Source of the DNA: Candidatus Methanosuratincola subterraneus
GTDB taxonomy: Archaea; Thermoproteota; Methanomethylicia; Methanomethylicales; Methanomethylicaceae
Direction: 5' to 3'
NCBI GenBank assembly: GCA_004028775.1
Contig: RXGA01000002.1
Location: 186,001 to 250,000 of the forward strand
Length of the DNA stretch: 64,000 bases
How positions within the stretch are numbered: position 1 is the stretch's first letter; each line of letters begins with the position of its first letter. This document shows positions 52,312 to 61,895 of the stretch, one piece after another. The notes below the pieces were generated by a model. The model had not been told where the DNA came from. It saw nothing but the letters and a program-made list of their open reading frames with translations, and did not search any database. A program made the translations under genes and the position numbers.

Positions 52312-52962
52312 ATGAGATTGATCGTATTCCTTGGACCGAGCCTGCCATGGGAAGAGGCTCGGAGGGTTCTAAGTGATGCGGAATACCTGCCGCCTGCAGC
52401 CAGGGGAGACATCGCCAGGGCCGCTGGGGCAGGAGCGGAGGCAATAGCCCTCATCGACGGGGTCTTCTACCAGCAGGCTGCCGTGTCTCATCGAGAAATA
52501 CTAAAAGCGTTAGAGGACGGAGTGAAGGTCTTCGGTGGCTCTAGCATGGGCGCGCTCAGGGCATCCGAGCTGGATGTATACGGCATGATCGGGGTCGGTA
52601 CGATTTACGGGTGGTACAAGTCAGGAAAGATAAGGTCTGATGATGAGGTCGCCCTAGCTTTCCACCCCGAGTCCTTCAAGCCGCTCTCTGAGCCTCTCGT
52701 GAACATCAGGGCAACTCTTGCGAAGGCACTTGTTTCAGGCATCATAGCCCAAGAGGAGCATGACTTAATCCTCGCAGCCGCAAAGGAGGTCCCCTTCCAG
52801 CTTAGAAACTACACGAGGATACTCCAGAGCGCGGTTCACAGAGGGCTCAGCAGCAAGAGGGCGGGGGAAATACTCGAACCGATAAAAGGGGTGCGGGTTG
52901 ACCTGAAGAGGGAGGATGCAATCAAAGTCCTAGAACGAGTCGGGAAGTCACAGAACCGATGA
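52312..52962 (+). CDS. tfuA: TfuA-like protein, partner of YcaO
   Basis: 216 residues from the ATG at 52312 (GTG 52303 also possible). Matches TfuA: VFLGPSLPWEEARRVL near the start and GSSMGALRASELDVYGMIGVG in the middle, both typical. TfuA assists YcaO in thioamidation, perhaps by delivering sulfur. It directly follows ycaO; a 139-base AT-rich gap with its own TATA-like sequence precedes atwA. Confidence 0.9.
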   Translation: MRLIVFLGPSLPWEEARRVLSDAEYLPPAARGDIARAAGAGAEAIALIDGVFYQQAAVSHREILKALEDGVKVFGGSSMGALRASELDVYGMIGVGTIYGWYKSGKIRSDDEVALAFHPESFKPLSEPLVNIRATLAKALVSGIIAQEEHDLILAAAKEVPFQLRNYTRILQSAVHRGLSSKRAGEILEPIKGVRVDLKREDAIKVLERVGKSQNR

Positions 52963-53101
52963 TCGGCTCTCGAATTCCACCGCGAGAGGACGTGGCAAGA
53001 AATATCATAGTAAAAACGCTCAGTGAAGCATTACTGCGTAATAGCTACAAAGATAAATACATCGGTTTTCAAAATAAGTTGTCTTCAGGGAGAATGGTAC
53101 A

Positions 53102-54727
53102 ATGGGCGTTCCTTTCATAGAAATCAGGAATGTATCAAAGTCATTCAACGGGAATAAAGTATTGGACAATGTTTCCCTCACCATAGATGAAGGAGAGAGG
53201 GTCGGCGTAATAGGGAAGAGCGGATCGGGGAAGACTGTGCTACTCTCGATGCTGAAGGGCATAAGGGAGTACAAGCCGGAATCTGGTCACGTAATCTTCC
53301 ATGTAGCGGTGTGCGAGCACTGCCAGACTGTAGAGGGACCAAGTTGGGCAAAAAAGAGGTGCCCACACTGCTGTCCCCACTGCCTAAAAGAGATGGAGAT
53401 GGCGGACGTAGACATTTACGGCGAGGATCCCAAGAGCAAATGGCTGAGACAGCGCATAGCGATCATGTTCCAGAGAACATTCGCACTCTACGGCAGCCTT
53501 ACAGTCTACGAGAACCTAGTCGAGGCACTCAGCAAGGTATCCTCAGAGGACGCGACCAAGAAGGCGCTTGAGATAGCCAAAGACATCGGTCTGGCAAACA
53601 GGCTCTTGCATGCCGCAAGGGATCTGAGCGGCGGCGAGAAGCAGAGGGTTGTCCTGGGCAGGCAGTTGGCGATAAAGCCTCTTCTACTGCTGGCTGACGA
53701 GCCCACTGGGACGCTGGATCCCCTCAATGCAGATATGATCCACAGGATCATAAAGAGGGAGACCGGGCCAGGAAAGAGCACACTCATAGTCACCTCGCAC
53801 CTCCCTGGCGCAATAGAAGAACTCTGCGAAAAGGCAGTGCTGCTCGAAGATGGTAAGATTAGTTTGATGGGGAATCCCCATGAAGTCGCCACCAAGTTCC
53901 TGTCTAGGCTCGTACCGGAGGAGATCCCGAAGCCGCCCCAGCTTGGGGATGTAGTGCTGAGGGTGAAAGATCTTAAGAAGTACTACTTCTCCATAGACAA
54001 GGGAGTTGTCAAGGCGCTGGATGGGGTCACTTTCGAGGTGAGGGAGAGGGAGATCTTCGGGATAATAGGGCTGAGCGGCGCAGGCAAGACCACACTCTCC
54101 AGGGCGATAGTCGGCGTGACGCAGCCTACATCAGGCACAATCGAGCTAAAGATCGGCGATGAGTGGGTCAACATGCTGGAGCCCGGACCGACGGGCAGAG
54201 GCAGGGCCACGCCGTTCATCGGGCTTCTGCACCAAGAGTACGCACTTTACCCCCACAGGACGGTGCAGGAGAACCTGACCGATGCAATAGGCCTTGAGCT
54301 TCCGGACGAGTTCGCCAGGTTCAAGGCACAGAGCGTGTTGACAGCTGCGGGGTTCGATGAGGCAACTATTGAAAGGACGCTCTCCAAGTACCCGGATGAG
54401 CTGAGTGAGGGGGAAAGACACAGGGTTGCCCTCGCGCAGGTGCTGATAAAGGAGCCAATAATAGTGCTCCTTGATGAGCCCTCGGGCACGATGGATCCGA
54501 TAACCCAGCAGGACGTTGCAAAGTCGATAAAGAACGCCAGGAACGAGCTCGGTCAGACATTTGTAATAATTTCTCATGATATGGGGTTCGTGGAGAACAC
54601 ATGCGATGATGCCATACTGATGAGGAACGGCAAAGTAGTCGGCAGGGGCAAGCCCTCAGATGTGGCAAAGGAGCTTACCCCGGAGGAGAAAGACGAGCTA
54701 ATGAGTTCCAAAAACGGACTCCCTTGA
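53102..54727 (+). CDS. atwA: Mcr activation ATPase AtwA (component A2), canonical form
   Basis: 541 residues. Two ABC ATPase domains with Walker A GKSGSGKT (38-45) and GLSGAGKTT, signatures LSGGEKQRV and LSEGERHRV, Walker B LLLLADEPTGTLDP and VLLDEPSGTMDP. After strand FHVAV it carries a cysteine-rich zinc-ribbon insert with Cys71, 74, 87, 90, 91 and 94 (tandem CPHC), as in known AtwA proteins. AtwA powers Mcr reductive activation. Its last 30 bases overlap the convergent mmp2 gene. A paralogue without the insert is at 35920. Confidence 0.93.
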   Translation: MGVPFIEIRNVSKSFNGNKVLDNVSLTIDEGERVGVIGKSGSGKTVLLSMLKGIREYKPESGHVIFHVAVCEHCQTVEGPSWAKKRCPHCCPHCLKEMEMADVDIYGEDPKSKWLRQRIAIMFQRTFALYGSLTVYENLVEALSKVSSEDATKKALEIAKDIGLANRLLHAARDLSGGEKQRVVLGRQLAIKPLLLLADEPTGTLDPLNADMIHRIIKRETGPGKSTLIVTSHLPGAIEELCEKAVLLEDGKISLMGNPHEVATKFLSRLVPEEIPKPPQLGDVVLRVKDLKKYYFSIDKGVVKALDGVTFEVREREIFGIIGLSGAGKTTLSRAIVGVTQPTSGTIELKIGDEWVNMLEPGPTGRGRATPFIGLLHQEYALYPHRTVQENLTDAIGLELPDEFARFKAQSVLTAAGFDEATIERTLSKYPDELSEGERHRVALAQVLIKEPIIVLLDEPSGTMDPITQQDVAKSIKNARNELGQTFVIISHDMGFVENTCDDAILMRNGKVVGRGKPSDVAKELTPEEKDELMSSKNGLP

Positions 54728-55627
54728 GAGATCCATGAACAACCTACGGTCTCCACCAAGCCTTACACATATCCTTTTTGTTTCGTTGAATTTCCCCACG
54801 ATCTCTGCTGAAAAGCCTGAGGCGCGGAGCTTCGAGACCAGCGACTCGTCATCAGAGGCAAATATGAATCCCATTGCAGGATAGGAGATGAACCACTCCG
54901 AGATCCCAGTCCCCCCAGGCCGCGGTATCTTGTCTGCGTCGACCTCAGCCCCAACCGAGCTAGCCTCGCACAGCATGGCCAAGCTGCCGAGGATGCCGGG
55001 TGCGCTAATGTCCCTCGATGCCTTGACCGAGCCAGATTCCACAGCAGATATAATTGAGTCGATCATCTTTCTGAGCTCTGAGGTCCCCTTTTTAAGCGTG
55101 CTGTCAAAACACTTCACCCACCCCTTTACACCGAAGGATCCCTCTAGGTCGATCGCCATCACGATGTTGTCGCCTGGACGGGCAGTGTTTCCCTTAGCCA
55201 CGCGCCTGGCAATGCCGACGACAGCCGCATCGATTGCCTCGTAAGAGGAGTCTGGGTGGGTGTGCCCCTTCAAGAGCTTGAGACCGTACTTGTCCAGCCC
55301 CGCCCTTATGCCCTCAGCCATCTTACGCCTGTTCTCCCTGGTCCCAGACATCACATTGACGTAGCCCATCGGCCTAGCCCCTTTTACGACCACGTCGTTG
55401 ACGTTGACAAGAACGGAGTAGTATCCGGCAAACCACGGATCGGACTTTACGAGATCCTCAGTTATTCCGTCCGTCGACACGACGATGCTGACGTCTCCGA
55501 GATCTATGAATCCGGCATCGTCGTATTCGTGCTCCCCAAGTATCGCCGTGATCTCCCCTATCTCGATTTTCCTCTTCAGTCCCTTGAAGTTCTTTGCGAC
55601 ATCGATTATCTCCGAGAGGCTCTCCAA
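54698..55627 (-). CDS. mmp2: Methanogenesis marker protein 2 (AIR-synthase/SelD-like ATPase)
   Basis: 309 residues, TTG start. AIR-synthase-related fold like ThiL, SelD and PurM: an acidic metal/ATP strand (VSTDGITEDLV), VLVNVNDVVVKGARPMGY and MLCEASSVGAEVD. Matches methanogenesis marker 2. Substrate unknown. It is on the minus strand, convergent with atwA (30-base overlap) and divergent from the DUF2098 gene. Confidence 0.85.
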   Translation of the reverse strand: MESLSEIIDVAKNFKGLKRKIEIGEITAILGEHEYDDAGFIDLGDVSIVVSTDGITEDLVKSDPWFAGYYSVLVNVNDVVVKGARPMGYVNVMSGTRENRRKMAEGIRAGLDKYGLKLLKGHTHPDSSYEAIDAAVVGIARRVAKGNTARPGDNIVMAIDLEGSFGVKGWVKCFDSTLKKGTSELRKMIDSIISAVESGSVKASRDISAPGILGSLAMLCEASSVGAEVDADKIPRPGGTGISEWFISYPAMGFIFASDDESLVSKLRASGFSAEIVGKFNETKRICVRLGGDRRLFMDLSRESVFGTH

Positions 55628-55695
55628 TCCGATCCCTCAGGTTAATAGGAAAGAGGAGAGATCAATATATAATAAAGTTTTGCGGGGGAAGGGTG

Positions 55696-55992
55696 TTGAG
55701 ATTCAAGGAAGGGGACGCCGTAGTATACGAGAAGACTGGGACAAGGGGCCACATCACTAAAATTGTCGAGATGGACGGCAAGATTTGGGCTGAGCTGGAC
55801 TCTACGGGCCTTCTTTACGACGAAAATGTCCTTGAGCTAACCGAGGAAGCGGCGGTTGCAGAAGAGCCAAGGAAGATTTTTAAAGAGGAAAGGGCTAGGG
55901 CGAAGGAGGAAGGGGCAGAGGTCAGCGAAGAACAGCTAAAGGGCGGAGACATGACGATAGACACCAGCGGGAGCTGCAGCGGCGCAGGGTGA
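55696..55992 (+). CDS. DUF2098 protein
   Basis: 98 residues from TTG 55696 (or GTG 55693). N-terminal small beta-barrel (about 1-50: FKEGDAVVYEKTGTRGHITKI and WAELDSTGLLYDENVLEL) characteristic of DUF2098, common in methanogens, then an acidic/charged tail (about 55-98) ending in a Gly/Ser/Cys stretch. Function unknown. Next gene starts nine bases later, so it is coupled with the HAD protein. Confidence 0.75.
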   Translation: MRFKEGDAVVYEKTGTRGHITKIVEMDGKIWAELDSTGLLYDENVLELTEEAAVAEEPRKIFKEERARAKEEGAEVSEEQLKGGDMTIDTSGSCSGAG

Positions 55993-56001
55993 TGGCCGCA
56001 T

Positions 56002-56790
56002 TTGAGAAAGGCAGTCGTACTGGACAAGTCGGGCACGATAATAGATCCATGCAGAGTAGTGTACAATATCAAGGAAGGGAAGTGGTTCTACCACATAAGC
56101 ACACTCAACTATGTGGTGGAAAAGGGAGGGGTTCTTGTAAACCTGAGGGGGAAAATCCAAGACATAATCGCTGGGGACATCACCAAAGCGAGGCTGAAAG
56201 TGAGCTGTTGCGCGTTGAAGAGCTATCCTCCTATTGAAAAGTCTAGGCTGCTCGACCAAGCGGTTTTGGAAGGAATACGTGGGACGTATGAGAAGGCACT
56301 GACGCACTGCCCCTCTGAACTTGGGGCATGCGTGGCTGTTGTCCTCGATCAGGAGGGGGAGGTAACGGACATTGTGGGGCTCGGAGGTAAACTCTACCCA
56401 GACGTAAAAGAGTCTGTCAGAAACATGCAGGAAAGCGGTACCGATGTCTACCTCGCCACAGGAAACTGCAAGGAGATGACCGTTAAGTGCGCAGATCTCC
56501 TTAACATACCGAGGCGCGCGGCGATTTTCGACGCATCTCCGGAGGAGAAGAGGGAGCTTGTAAGGAGGCTGCGCGGTTTCTACGGCTCTGTCGTGATGGT
56601 TGGCAACGACATAAACGACCTGATCGCAATGCGAGAGGCGGACGTCTCAGTTCTTATCAGACGGAAGGGCGAATTCCAGAAGGCGAACCTATGCTCTGAG
56701 GTCGATTACTTCGTCGATTCCCTGACGGAGGTCGCTAGGATAGTCCTAGAGATCAGACCGGTGGATCAAAGCGACTTTATCTCAAAGTAG
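56002..56790 (+). CDS. HAD-superfamily (P-type-ATPase-like) phosphatase
   Basis: 262 residues, TTG start. HAD motif I LDKSGT at the N-terminus (P-type ATPase-like phosphorylation loop), motif II in VYLATGNCKE, and motif III/IV MVGNDINDLIAM. No membrane helices, so it resembles the soluble HAD domains related to P-type ATPases. A cysteine pair (SCCAL) lies in the cap region. Substrate unknown. The unit is next to mcr, and its 3' end overlaps the DUF483 gene by 25 bases. Confidence 0.78.
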   Translation: MRKAVVLDKSGTIIDPCRVVYNIKEGKWFYHISTLNYVVEKGGVLVNLRGKIQDIIAGDITKARLKVSCCALKSYPPIEKSRLLDQAVLEGIRGTYEKALTHCPSELGACVAVVLDQEGEVTDIVGLGGKLYPDVKESVRNMQESGTDVYLATGNCKEMTVKCADLLNIPRRAAIFDASPEEKRELVRRLRGFYGSVVMVGNDINDLIAMREADVSVLIRRKGEFQKANLCSEVDYFVDSLTEVARIVLEIRPVDQSDFISK

Positions 56791-57353
56791 TGTTCGCGGT
56801 ATTCGGGGTGGAAGTGCGGTAACTTTGCTGCGGTTTCTTTCTCAATGGCACGCAGGTTAGCGATCTCACTCGGCTCGACAAATGATAAGAGACCCCTGTT
56901 CTGTGCTTCCTTGCAGAATACGCTGCAGGGTATGAAGCCGGCGGTCGTCACAAAGGCCTTCATTCCCGATCTCTCTAGCTCCCGGATGTGATCTCCGTCT
57001 ATGCTGTACCTGATGTCTTCTGCAAAGGATCGCATGCAGCATTCGGGATAACCGAGAAAATGACCGATCTCGTAGTCATCGAAGAGCTTTGAGAAGACCC
57101 CGATCTGGGTCGAGGTGTATGGATCGAGCGCGGGCCTCACTGGCGGGGAGAACCGACGCACTATCTGGAGCTGGGTCTCCAGCCTGGGCAGGATGTCGAA
57201 AAGCCTGTCTTCCCTGAAGAGGCGCGCGACGTGCCTGGCAAAATTTATGGAGGCGGGGAACGCCTCTTCCACCCTCTCCTCAGGGATAGCAGAGAGGGAG
57301 ACAAGCCTGTCTACCAGTCCGGAGAAAGAAAGTGCTCCTTTAGATGAAGGCAT
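56766..57353 (-). CDS. DUF483 protein downstream of mcrA
   Basis: 195 residues. The DUF483 hallmark is GYPECCMRSFAED (about 105-118) with paired cysteines, and a later FIPCSVFCKEA giving two more; four cysteines could form a metal site. Archaeal family of unknown function. It follows mcrA on the same strand but beyond a strong T-rich terminator, so it probably has its own promoter or depends on read-through. Confidence 0.75.
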   Translation of the reverse strand: MPSSKGALSFSGLVDRLVSLSAIPEERVEEAFPASINFARHVARLFREDRLFDILPRLETQLQIVRRFSPPVRPALDPYTSTQIGVFSKLFDDYEIGHFLGYPECCMRSFAEDIRYSIDGDHIRELERSGMKAFVTTAGFIPCSVFCKEAQNRGLLSFVEPSEIANLRAIEKETAAKLPHFHPEYREHYFEIKSL

Positions 57354-57364
57354 TTTGGTCCATG

Positions 57365-57395
57365 AAAAATAGATAAAAAAAAGAAAAAAGGTTTT
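57365..57395 (-). terminator. T-rich terminator of the mcrBGA operon
   Basis: About 8-38 bases after the mcrA stop the minus strand reads CAAAAACCTTTTTTCTTTTTTTTATCTATTTTTC, three long T tracts. The DUF483 ATG follows directly at 57353. Confidence 0.65.
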
Positions 57396-57402
57396 TGGTC
57401 GC

Positions 57403-59073
57403 TTAGTGGCTCGGTATGATGAGGGACCTCTCGCCCGCAGGCATGAACTCCCTCAACGCGCCCTTGCCGAAGCAGAGCCTCGGGTGCGTGAAGTCGAACT
57501 TCAGGTCCTTGTCGGCGAAGGCGATCTTTATCAGCGGGTTGGTCGTCCACGCGTCGCCCCTTCCGCTGTGTGCTGCCTGCACAATGCCCGTGTGCGCCGA
57601 CTGGTGCCCTACGTTCAGTGCATAGTTCGGATAGTTCACACCCCTCAGGTTGAAGGGAAGGCCCTCGTCGCTCCTGTACGAGAAGCTGTTTGCAGAGCCG
57701 CACTGGTCCTGCTGGTCGTAGCCGTAGAAGCCGAGCCTGCCCATCTCCTCCTTGTGGAGAAGCTGGCTCATGTACCAGCCGTTGATACCAGCAGTGCAGT
57801 TTCCTGTCGCCAGCGAGACTGCCACACCAGCGCCCGCAGCCACCACAGCAGCCCTCTGGGAGCCGCCGAAGTGCGTCTCCATCAGTGCTGGGAAGCGCTC
57901 GTATTGCTCGAGCCCGTATAGGGTCACCTCGGTCGCGACGTCCTTTATCAAGTCCCAGCTCGGCTTCGCCTTTCCGAAACCGCCGTACTTCTTCTTCACA
58001 TAGTCTGCGCCGTAGTAGCAGAAGTCGTCGAGGATGTTGTCGGTGTATGTGCAGGTCGCGTACTGCGTGAAGCCTACGCCTCCGGACATGTAGCTACCGA
58101 ACCAGAACTGGTCGTATAGCACTGCACCCATCGAGATGGCTTCAAGCGCCACCCACGTCGGATCCTCGGGCTTCACCCTCGAAGCCTGGCACATGTCTGC
58201 AAGGTATCCGAGCGGCACACCGCCTGGCTCGTTCGGGCCCCTCGCGCGCCTCCACGGCATCAAGGTACCCATTTCGATGACCTCGGCGTGCTTAGCGGCA
58301 AAGGCGAACTCGCCGATTGCGGCCTCTCCAGCCATCAGCTTATAGGCATTGACCATTGACATCGAGATCTGCATTGCAGACCATCTCGACATCGTTCCTC
58401 CGTCGCAGGTCATTGCCACTATCGTTGGCATGCGGAGAACCTGGTAGATCCTCTTGCCCACGGCAGCCTTCAGCTGTGCAGCCTGGTCTGCTGGGAACTC
58501 CTTGTTGATGTCTATGAGGAAGCGCTTGTCGATCTCGTCGGCCAGCTCGTCGTCTCCTGTGAAGACCTTTACGTAAGAGTCGGATACCAGCCCTGGGTGG
58601 GTCTCGACCATGTGCTCCTGGATTACAGCAGCACCGGGCAGCGCGTGGTTCAGGACTTCTAGGTAGTGGTTCACCGTTTCTGGGGTCACTTCCTTCCCAA
58701 GCCGCTTCTGCAGAACCATGTGGGCGGCATCAAGGCCGACTATCACGGTCCTCCTGATGTCGTGCCACATCTGCTGCATTGCGGCGTTGTTTATGAAGTG
58801 CAGGTCGTCACCCTCGCAGTAGATGTCTGTCTGCGATAGCTTGTAAGGCATCAGCACCCTTTGTCCGAGGGGGATACCGCCGAGGTGCATGTCGGGGTTG
58901 TAGAAGGGTATTCCCCTTTCCTTGGCCAGCTTAGCCCCCCACTCGACGAACTCCTGCTTTCTCTTTGACTGTTTCCATCCATCGTATATGTAGAACTTGG
59001 TATACTTCTCTTCAGGCGACTCCTTGAACTTCTTCCGGAGTGCTTCCAAGAACATTCTCTTTTCAGTTGCCAT
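57403..59073 (-). CDS. mcrA: Methyl-coenzyme M reductase alpha subunit McrA
   Basis: 556 residues, full length. Catalytic subunit that binds F430 and forms methane and CoM-S-S-CoB from methyl-CoM and CoB. The axial Ni ligand is Gln152 ([12 protein letters not shown]); active-site Tyr338; modification sites are conserved: His262 (methyl-His), Arg276 (methyl-Arg, [11 protein letters not shown]), Gln406, Gly451 (thioglycine, GYDQQDQC), Asp456 and Cys458. The C-terminus [10 protein letters not shown] is classical, and the sequence is of the methane-forming type, not the divergent alkyl-reductase type. Last gene of mcrBGA, 13 bases after mcrG. Confidence 0.98.
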   Translation of the reverse strand: MATEKRMFLEALRKKFKESPEEKYTKFYIYDGWKQSKRKQEFVEWGAKLAKERGIPFYNPDMHLGGIPLGQRVLMPYKLSQTDIYCEGDDLHFINNAAMQQMWHDIRRTVIVGLDAAHMVLQKRLGKEVTPETVNHYLEVLNHALPGAAVIQEHMVETHPGLVSDSYVKVFTGDDELADEIDKRFLIDINKEFPADQAAQLKAAVGKRIYQVLRMPTIVAMTCDGGTMSRWSAMQISMSMVNAYKLMAGEAAIGEFAFAAKHAEVIEMGTLMPWRRARGPNEPGGVPLGYLADMCQASRVKPEDPTWVALEAISMGAVLYDQFWFGSYMSGGVGFTQYATCTYTDNILDDFCYYGADYVKKKYGGFGKAKPSWDLIKDVATEVTLYGLEQYERFPALMETHFGGSQRAAVVAAGAGVAVSLATGNCTAGINGWYMSQLLHKEEMGRLGFYGYDQQDQCGSANSFSYRSDEGLPFNLRGVNYPNYALNVGHQSAHTGIVQAAHSGRGDAWTTNPLIKIAFADKDLKFDFTHPRLCFGKGALREFMPAGERSLIIPSH

Positions 59074-59086
59074 TCATATCTCCTCC

Positions 59087-59863
59087 TTAGATCCCCTTCA
59101 CCTTGTTCGGGTCAAATCCAGCCTCAGTCCTTAGCATGTGCAGTCGCTGTACGAATCCGATCATCTCCTTGTCCTCCCTGAACGGGACGCCATCGACTCT
59201 GTACTCGCTTGTCATCTCCCTGAGCTCCTCTTCCTTTATCGGCTTGCCTACTGAGATCGGCTTGTCCAGAGGCACACCGATCTGATCCTTCACGTAGACG
59301 ACCTCTCCTGTCTTCTTATCGAAGACGAATCTCCTGAGCGCGTCGAACATCATCCCATTCTCGTCGAGCCTCAGAGAGTGACCGTGGACAGTTGCACCCC
59401 TGATCCCACACCTTGCGGGGTCGAATATCTCGGTCTCTACCAAGTCCTTCGCGACCTTCTCAAGGTCACGCTCCCTTGCTTCGAGCGGAACTCTCCCCGA
59501 GAGGACGCCGATGTCGACTCCTCTGTATCTGGTGTGGCCCATCCATGCCCTCATGTACGGAGTCAGCGGGGTGAAGTACACGGAGTCGGTGAACTGGATG
59601 TATCTGATCCTGTCGCCAGCCTTGGCGCCTGGTGTTGGTTCAACGAGCTCCCTGATCGGGCACGCCGGCTCGCCCATCTCCTCAAGTGGCGGGTGAACCG
59701 ACTTGTACGCCTCTCCCGGAACCCTGTGTCCCATCAACTTCACCAAGTCGTCATCGCTGATCGTCCTCAGCTTCCTCAGCTTGTAGGACGGATCCATGTA
59801 CTTCTTCCTGTTCTTAGCGACCTTGGAGCTTCCAGGGTAATACTGTGGTTTGTACTCTACCAT
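59087..59863 (-). CDS. mcrG: Methyl-coenzyme M reductase gamma subunit McrG
   Basis: 258 residues from the ATG at 59861-59863, one base after the mcrB stop. It contributes to the F430 pocket of both active sites. Conserved parts: [45 protein letters not shown] and [22 protein letters not shown]. Length is normal. mcrD and mcrC, which often lie between mcrB and mcrG, are absent here and found at 31.4-32.4 kb. Confidence 0.97.
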   Translation of the reverse strand: MVEYKPQYYPGSSKVAKNRKKYMDPSYKLRKLRTISDDDLVKLMGHRVPGEAYKSVHPPLEEMGEPACPIRELVEPTPGAKAGDRIRYIQFTDSVYFTPLTPYMRAWMGHTRYRGVDIGVLSGRVPLEARERDLEKVAKDLVETEIFDPARCGIRGATVHGHSLRLDENGMMFDALRRFVFDKKTGEVVYVKDQIGVPLDKPISVGKPIKEEELREMTSEYRVDGVPFREDKEMIGFVQRLHMLRTEAGFDPNKVKGI

Positions 59864-59864
59864 T

Positions 59865-61199
59865 TTAGATACCTCCATGGATTGAAACTGCTGCCTCATT
59901 CACGTACCTCAGCGGTTCCCTCAGCTCAGGCACCTCGCTCAGCGTCTCTCCGACTACGCCGCTGATCTTCTCAGGTGTGTAGATGACCGTGCCAGCGTCG
60001 AGCGCGACTGCTGCGGCCACGCAGGGTATCGTGAATCCCTTGCTGTGCCTCGTCACGATGTGGTTGCCGTGGAATACCGCGGGGTTTCCTCCGCCGTAAA
60101 TCGAGTGGCTGAAGAAAGCCATTTCAACGCCGGTGCCTGCGACCCTTCCGAAGTCGACGCCAGGCAGACCGGTCTCCCTCTCGATCAGGTCGTTGAAGTA
60201 TATGAACACGGACGGGCAGTGCTGCATCGACCTGGCAGAGCCGCAGGTGATCATTGTGCCTGCAAGCAGGCCTGCTGCCGCGTATGCGTTCCACTTGTTG
60301 AGGTCGTTAGTAGTGTATGCGGTGTAGCCAGAAGGCTTCTTCTCAAGCGGCTTGATGACGCCGTCAGCGATCGCCCTCTTGACGGTGGATACCGCCACAT
60401 CGCCGAGGGTGCCGGTCTTTGAATTCTCCTTCACAATGTCATAGACCAGGTTATTGGCGTTCAGACCCTGGTAGGCAAGCCCTAGGAGGTGAAGCCTCTC
60501 GAAGTTGCCTATCGCATCGCCCATCTCGAACATTGCTGCCTGCTCGAGTATCGAGGAAAGGGCTGCTGCGTTCATCGCATTCTTCTTCGTGATAAGGGCG
60601 ATGTGCGCACATGGAACGTTCCTAAGAGCGTATCCCATACCTTCATTCTGTTGCGGAACCGACAATAGTGACGACACGTTTCCGCCGAGCGGTTCCATCG
60701 TCTGCGGGTACCTGCCCCAGACAGCCGCATGGACCAGATCAGCGTCCCATAGGTTGACCTTGAAGTTTTCTACAATGGTGCAGCAGAGCGCGGCGGCGGT
60801 CGCTGTGAACCCCGTGGTGTACTCGACGCCTGCATTCAGCCTCTTTGCTGGAACCTTCACAAGGAGGTGCTTCCCACCCTTGAGGACCTTGACCTCGGTA
60901 TCGTCGTCCTTGGTCACCTGTAGGCAACTCTTGAGGCTGTCGGCGATGCTATCGGCATTCTTGACCAGGTCCAGCTTCAGGGACCTGCCCCTGATTATGC
61001 ACCATTTGCCACCAATTTCGCCGGTCGCAAGGGCCTTTTCGATTCCCTCAAGATTCACCGAGACGCACTGCTTCACATAGGAGATTATCTTCTGCATTGC
61101 TGGGTTGCGCAGTGGGCTTAGGGCTTCAACGGGAACCTTGGAGGCGAAAACGCGGCCACGATCGTCGTATAGATCTACTTTATCCGGATATTTCGCCAT
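59865..61199 (-). CDS. mcrB: Methyl-coenzyme M reductase beta subunit McrB
   Basis: 444 residues from the ATG at 61197-61199, with GAGAGGAG just ahead; an upstream in-frame Met is inside the promoter region. Binds CoB and forms part of the active-site channel. Hallmarks: [28 protein letters not shown] with the catalytic-site Tyr, and [16 protein letters not shown]. First gene of mcrBGA. Confidence 0.97.
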   Translation of the reverse strand: MAKYPDKVDLYDDRGRVFASKVPVEALSPLRNPAMQKIISYVKQCVSVNLEGIEKALATGEIGGKWCIIRGRSLKLDLVKNADSIADSLKSCLQVTKDDDTEVKVLKGGKHLLVKVPAKRLNAGVEYTTGFTATAAALCCTIVENFKVNLWDADLVHAAVWGRYPQTMEPLGGNVSSLLSVPQQNEGMGYALRNVPCAHIALITKKNAMNAAALSSILEQAAMFEMGDAIGNFERLHLLGLAYQGLNANNLVYDIVKENSKTGTLGDVAVSTVKRAIADGVIKPLEKKPSGYTAYTTNDLNKWNAYAAAGLLAGTMITCGSARSMQHCPSVFIYFNDLIERETGLPGVDFGRVAGTGVEMAFFSHSIYGGGNPAVFHGNHIVTRHSKGFTIPCVAAAVALDAGTVIYTPEKISGVVGETLSEVPELREPLRYVNEAAVSIHGGI

Positions 61200-61331
61200 A
61201 GAACTCCTCTCTTTCAGTTTTGTTGCGTGTATTTTAAAGATGTATGGAATATTAAAGCCTTGCCTAAACACAGTAATAATGTTGGCTTAAAAAGGCTACA
61301 ATAACAACAGGTTATATTTGAATCGCTTGTG
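61200..61331 (-). promoter_or_regulatory. Promoter region of mcrBGA
   Basis: 132 bases between the XRE regulator stop and the mcrB ATG. Minus-strand TATA candidates are CTTTAATATT (61249-61258) and TCTTTAAAAT (61231-61240); the first gives a leader that includes the ribosome binding site GAGAGGAG near 61204-61211. The distal part is AT-rich without an open frame. A T tract at the regulator end can stop upstream transcription. Confidence 0.55.
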
Positions 61332-61886
61332 TTACACAGTTTCGGTCGAGAGTATCTTGTCGACAAGCAAGTTCAACGATTCTACTATGTTGGACTCCTC
61401 GACCCTGATGGTGACGATTGGAACCCTCACAAACTTCTCCACCGTTGTGGCAACTATTGAGGCGCAGACTAGCCCCTTCACCCTATCGCGCTCGGCCTTT
61501 ATTGCGCAAATGATAGCTTCTTCGAGATTGTTTGCAGGGTATTCCTTGACGATTACTTTTTTGCCTCTAATTGGGAGCTGGTGCTTTGATAAAGCATTGA
61601 GGGAGGGGCGGGCAGCGATTATCCCAACGGTGATGTCCCCCTCAATCTCCATGCTCTTCGCTACCAGATACTTGATCACTTCTCTAAAGGTGGACAGGCG
61701 GATGTCTCGCTCTTCCGAGAGCATCTTGTTTAGTGTGCTGATCGGGACTCCCGAGCCTGCGCTTAGGTCCCTGACGGTAAGACCTTTCCTTTTCATGACA
61801 GACCTCAGCATCTCTGCAAACTTCTCGTTCGACTCCATTGCCGCTGAGATCAGTGCCTCGTATAGATCGTACCCATCCATTTCCAT
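61332..61886 (-). CDS. XRE-family regulator between the ABC transporter and mcrBGA
   Basis: 184 residues from a Met at 61884-61886 (three residues into the open frame). N-terminal Cro/C1-type HTH (about 25-75: VMKRKGLTVRDLSAGSGVPISTLNKMLSEERD, in parts) and a C-terminal domain of about 95 residues with alternating strands, possibly ligand-binding. It is the last gene of the ABC operon and ends just ahead of the mcr promoter. It may control the transporter, mcr, or both. Confidence 0.78.
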   Translation of the reverse strand: MEMDGYDLYEALISAAMESNEKFAEMLRSVMKRKGLTVRDLSAGSGVPISTLNKMLSEERDIRLSTFREVIKYLVAKSMEIEGDITVGIIAARPSLNALSKHQLPIRGKKVIVKEYPANNLEEAIICAIKAERDRVKGLVCASIVATTVEKFVRVPIVTIRVEESNIVESLNLLVDKILSTETV

Positions 61887-61895
61887 TAGTAACAC

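Noticed and set aside
51060-52962. YcaO-TfuA as a RiPP biosynthetic cluster
   Set aside because: No precursor peptide or exporter gene nearby, and the pair lies among Mcr marker genes with the McrA target glycine conserved.
57403-59073. Alkyl-CoM reductase type (Acr) McrA
   Set aside because: The active-site and modified residues are in the standard methane-type context throughout; divergent alkyl-type proteins alter several of these segments.
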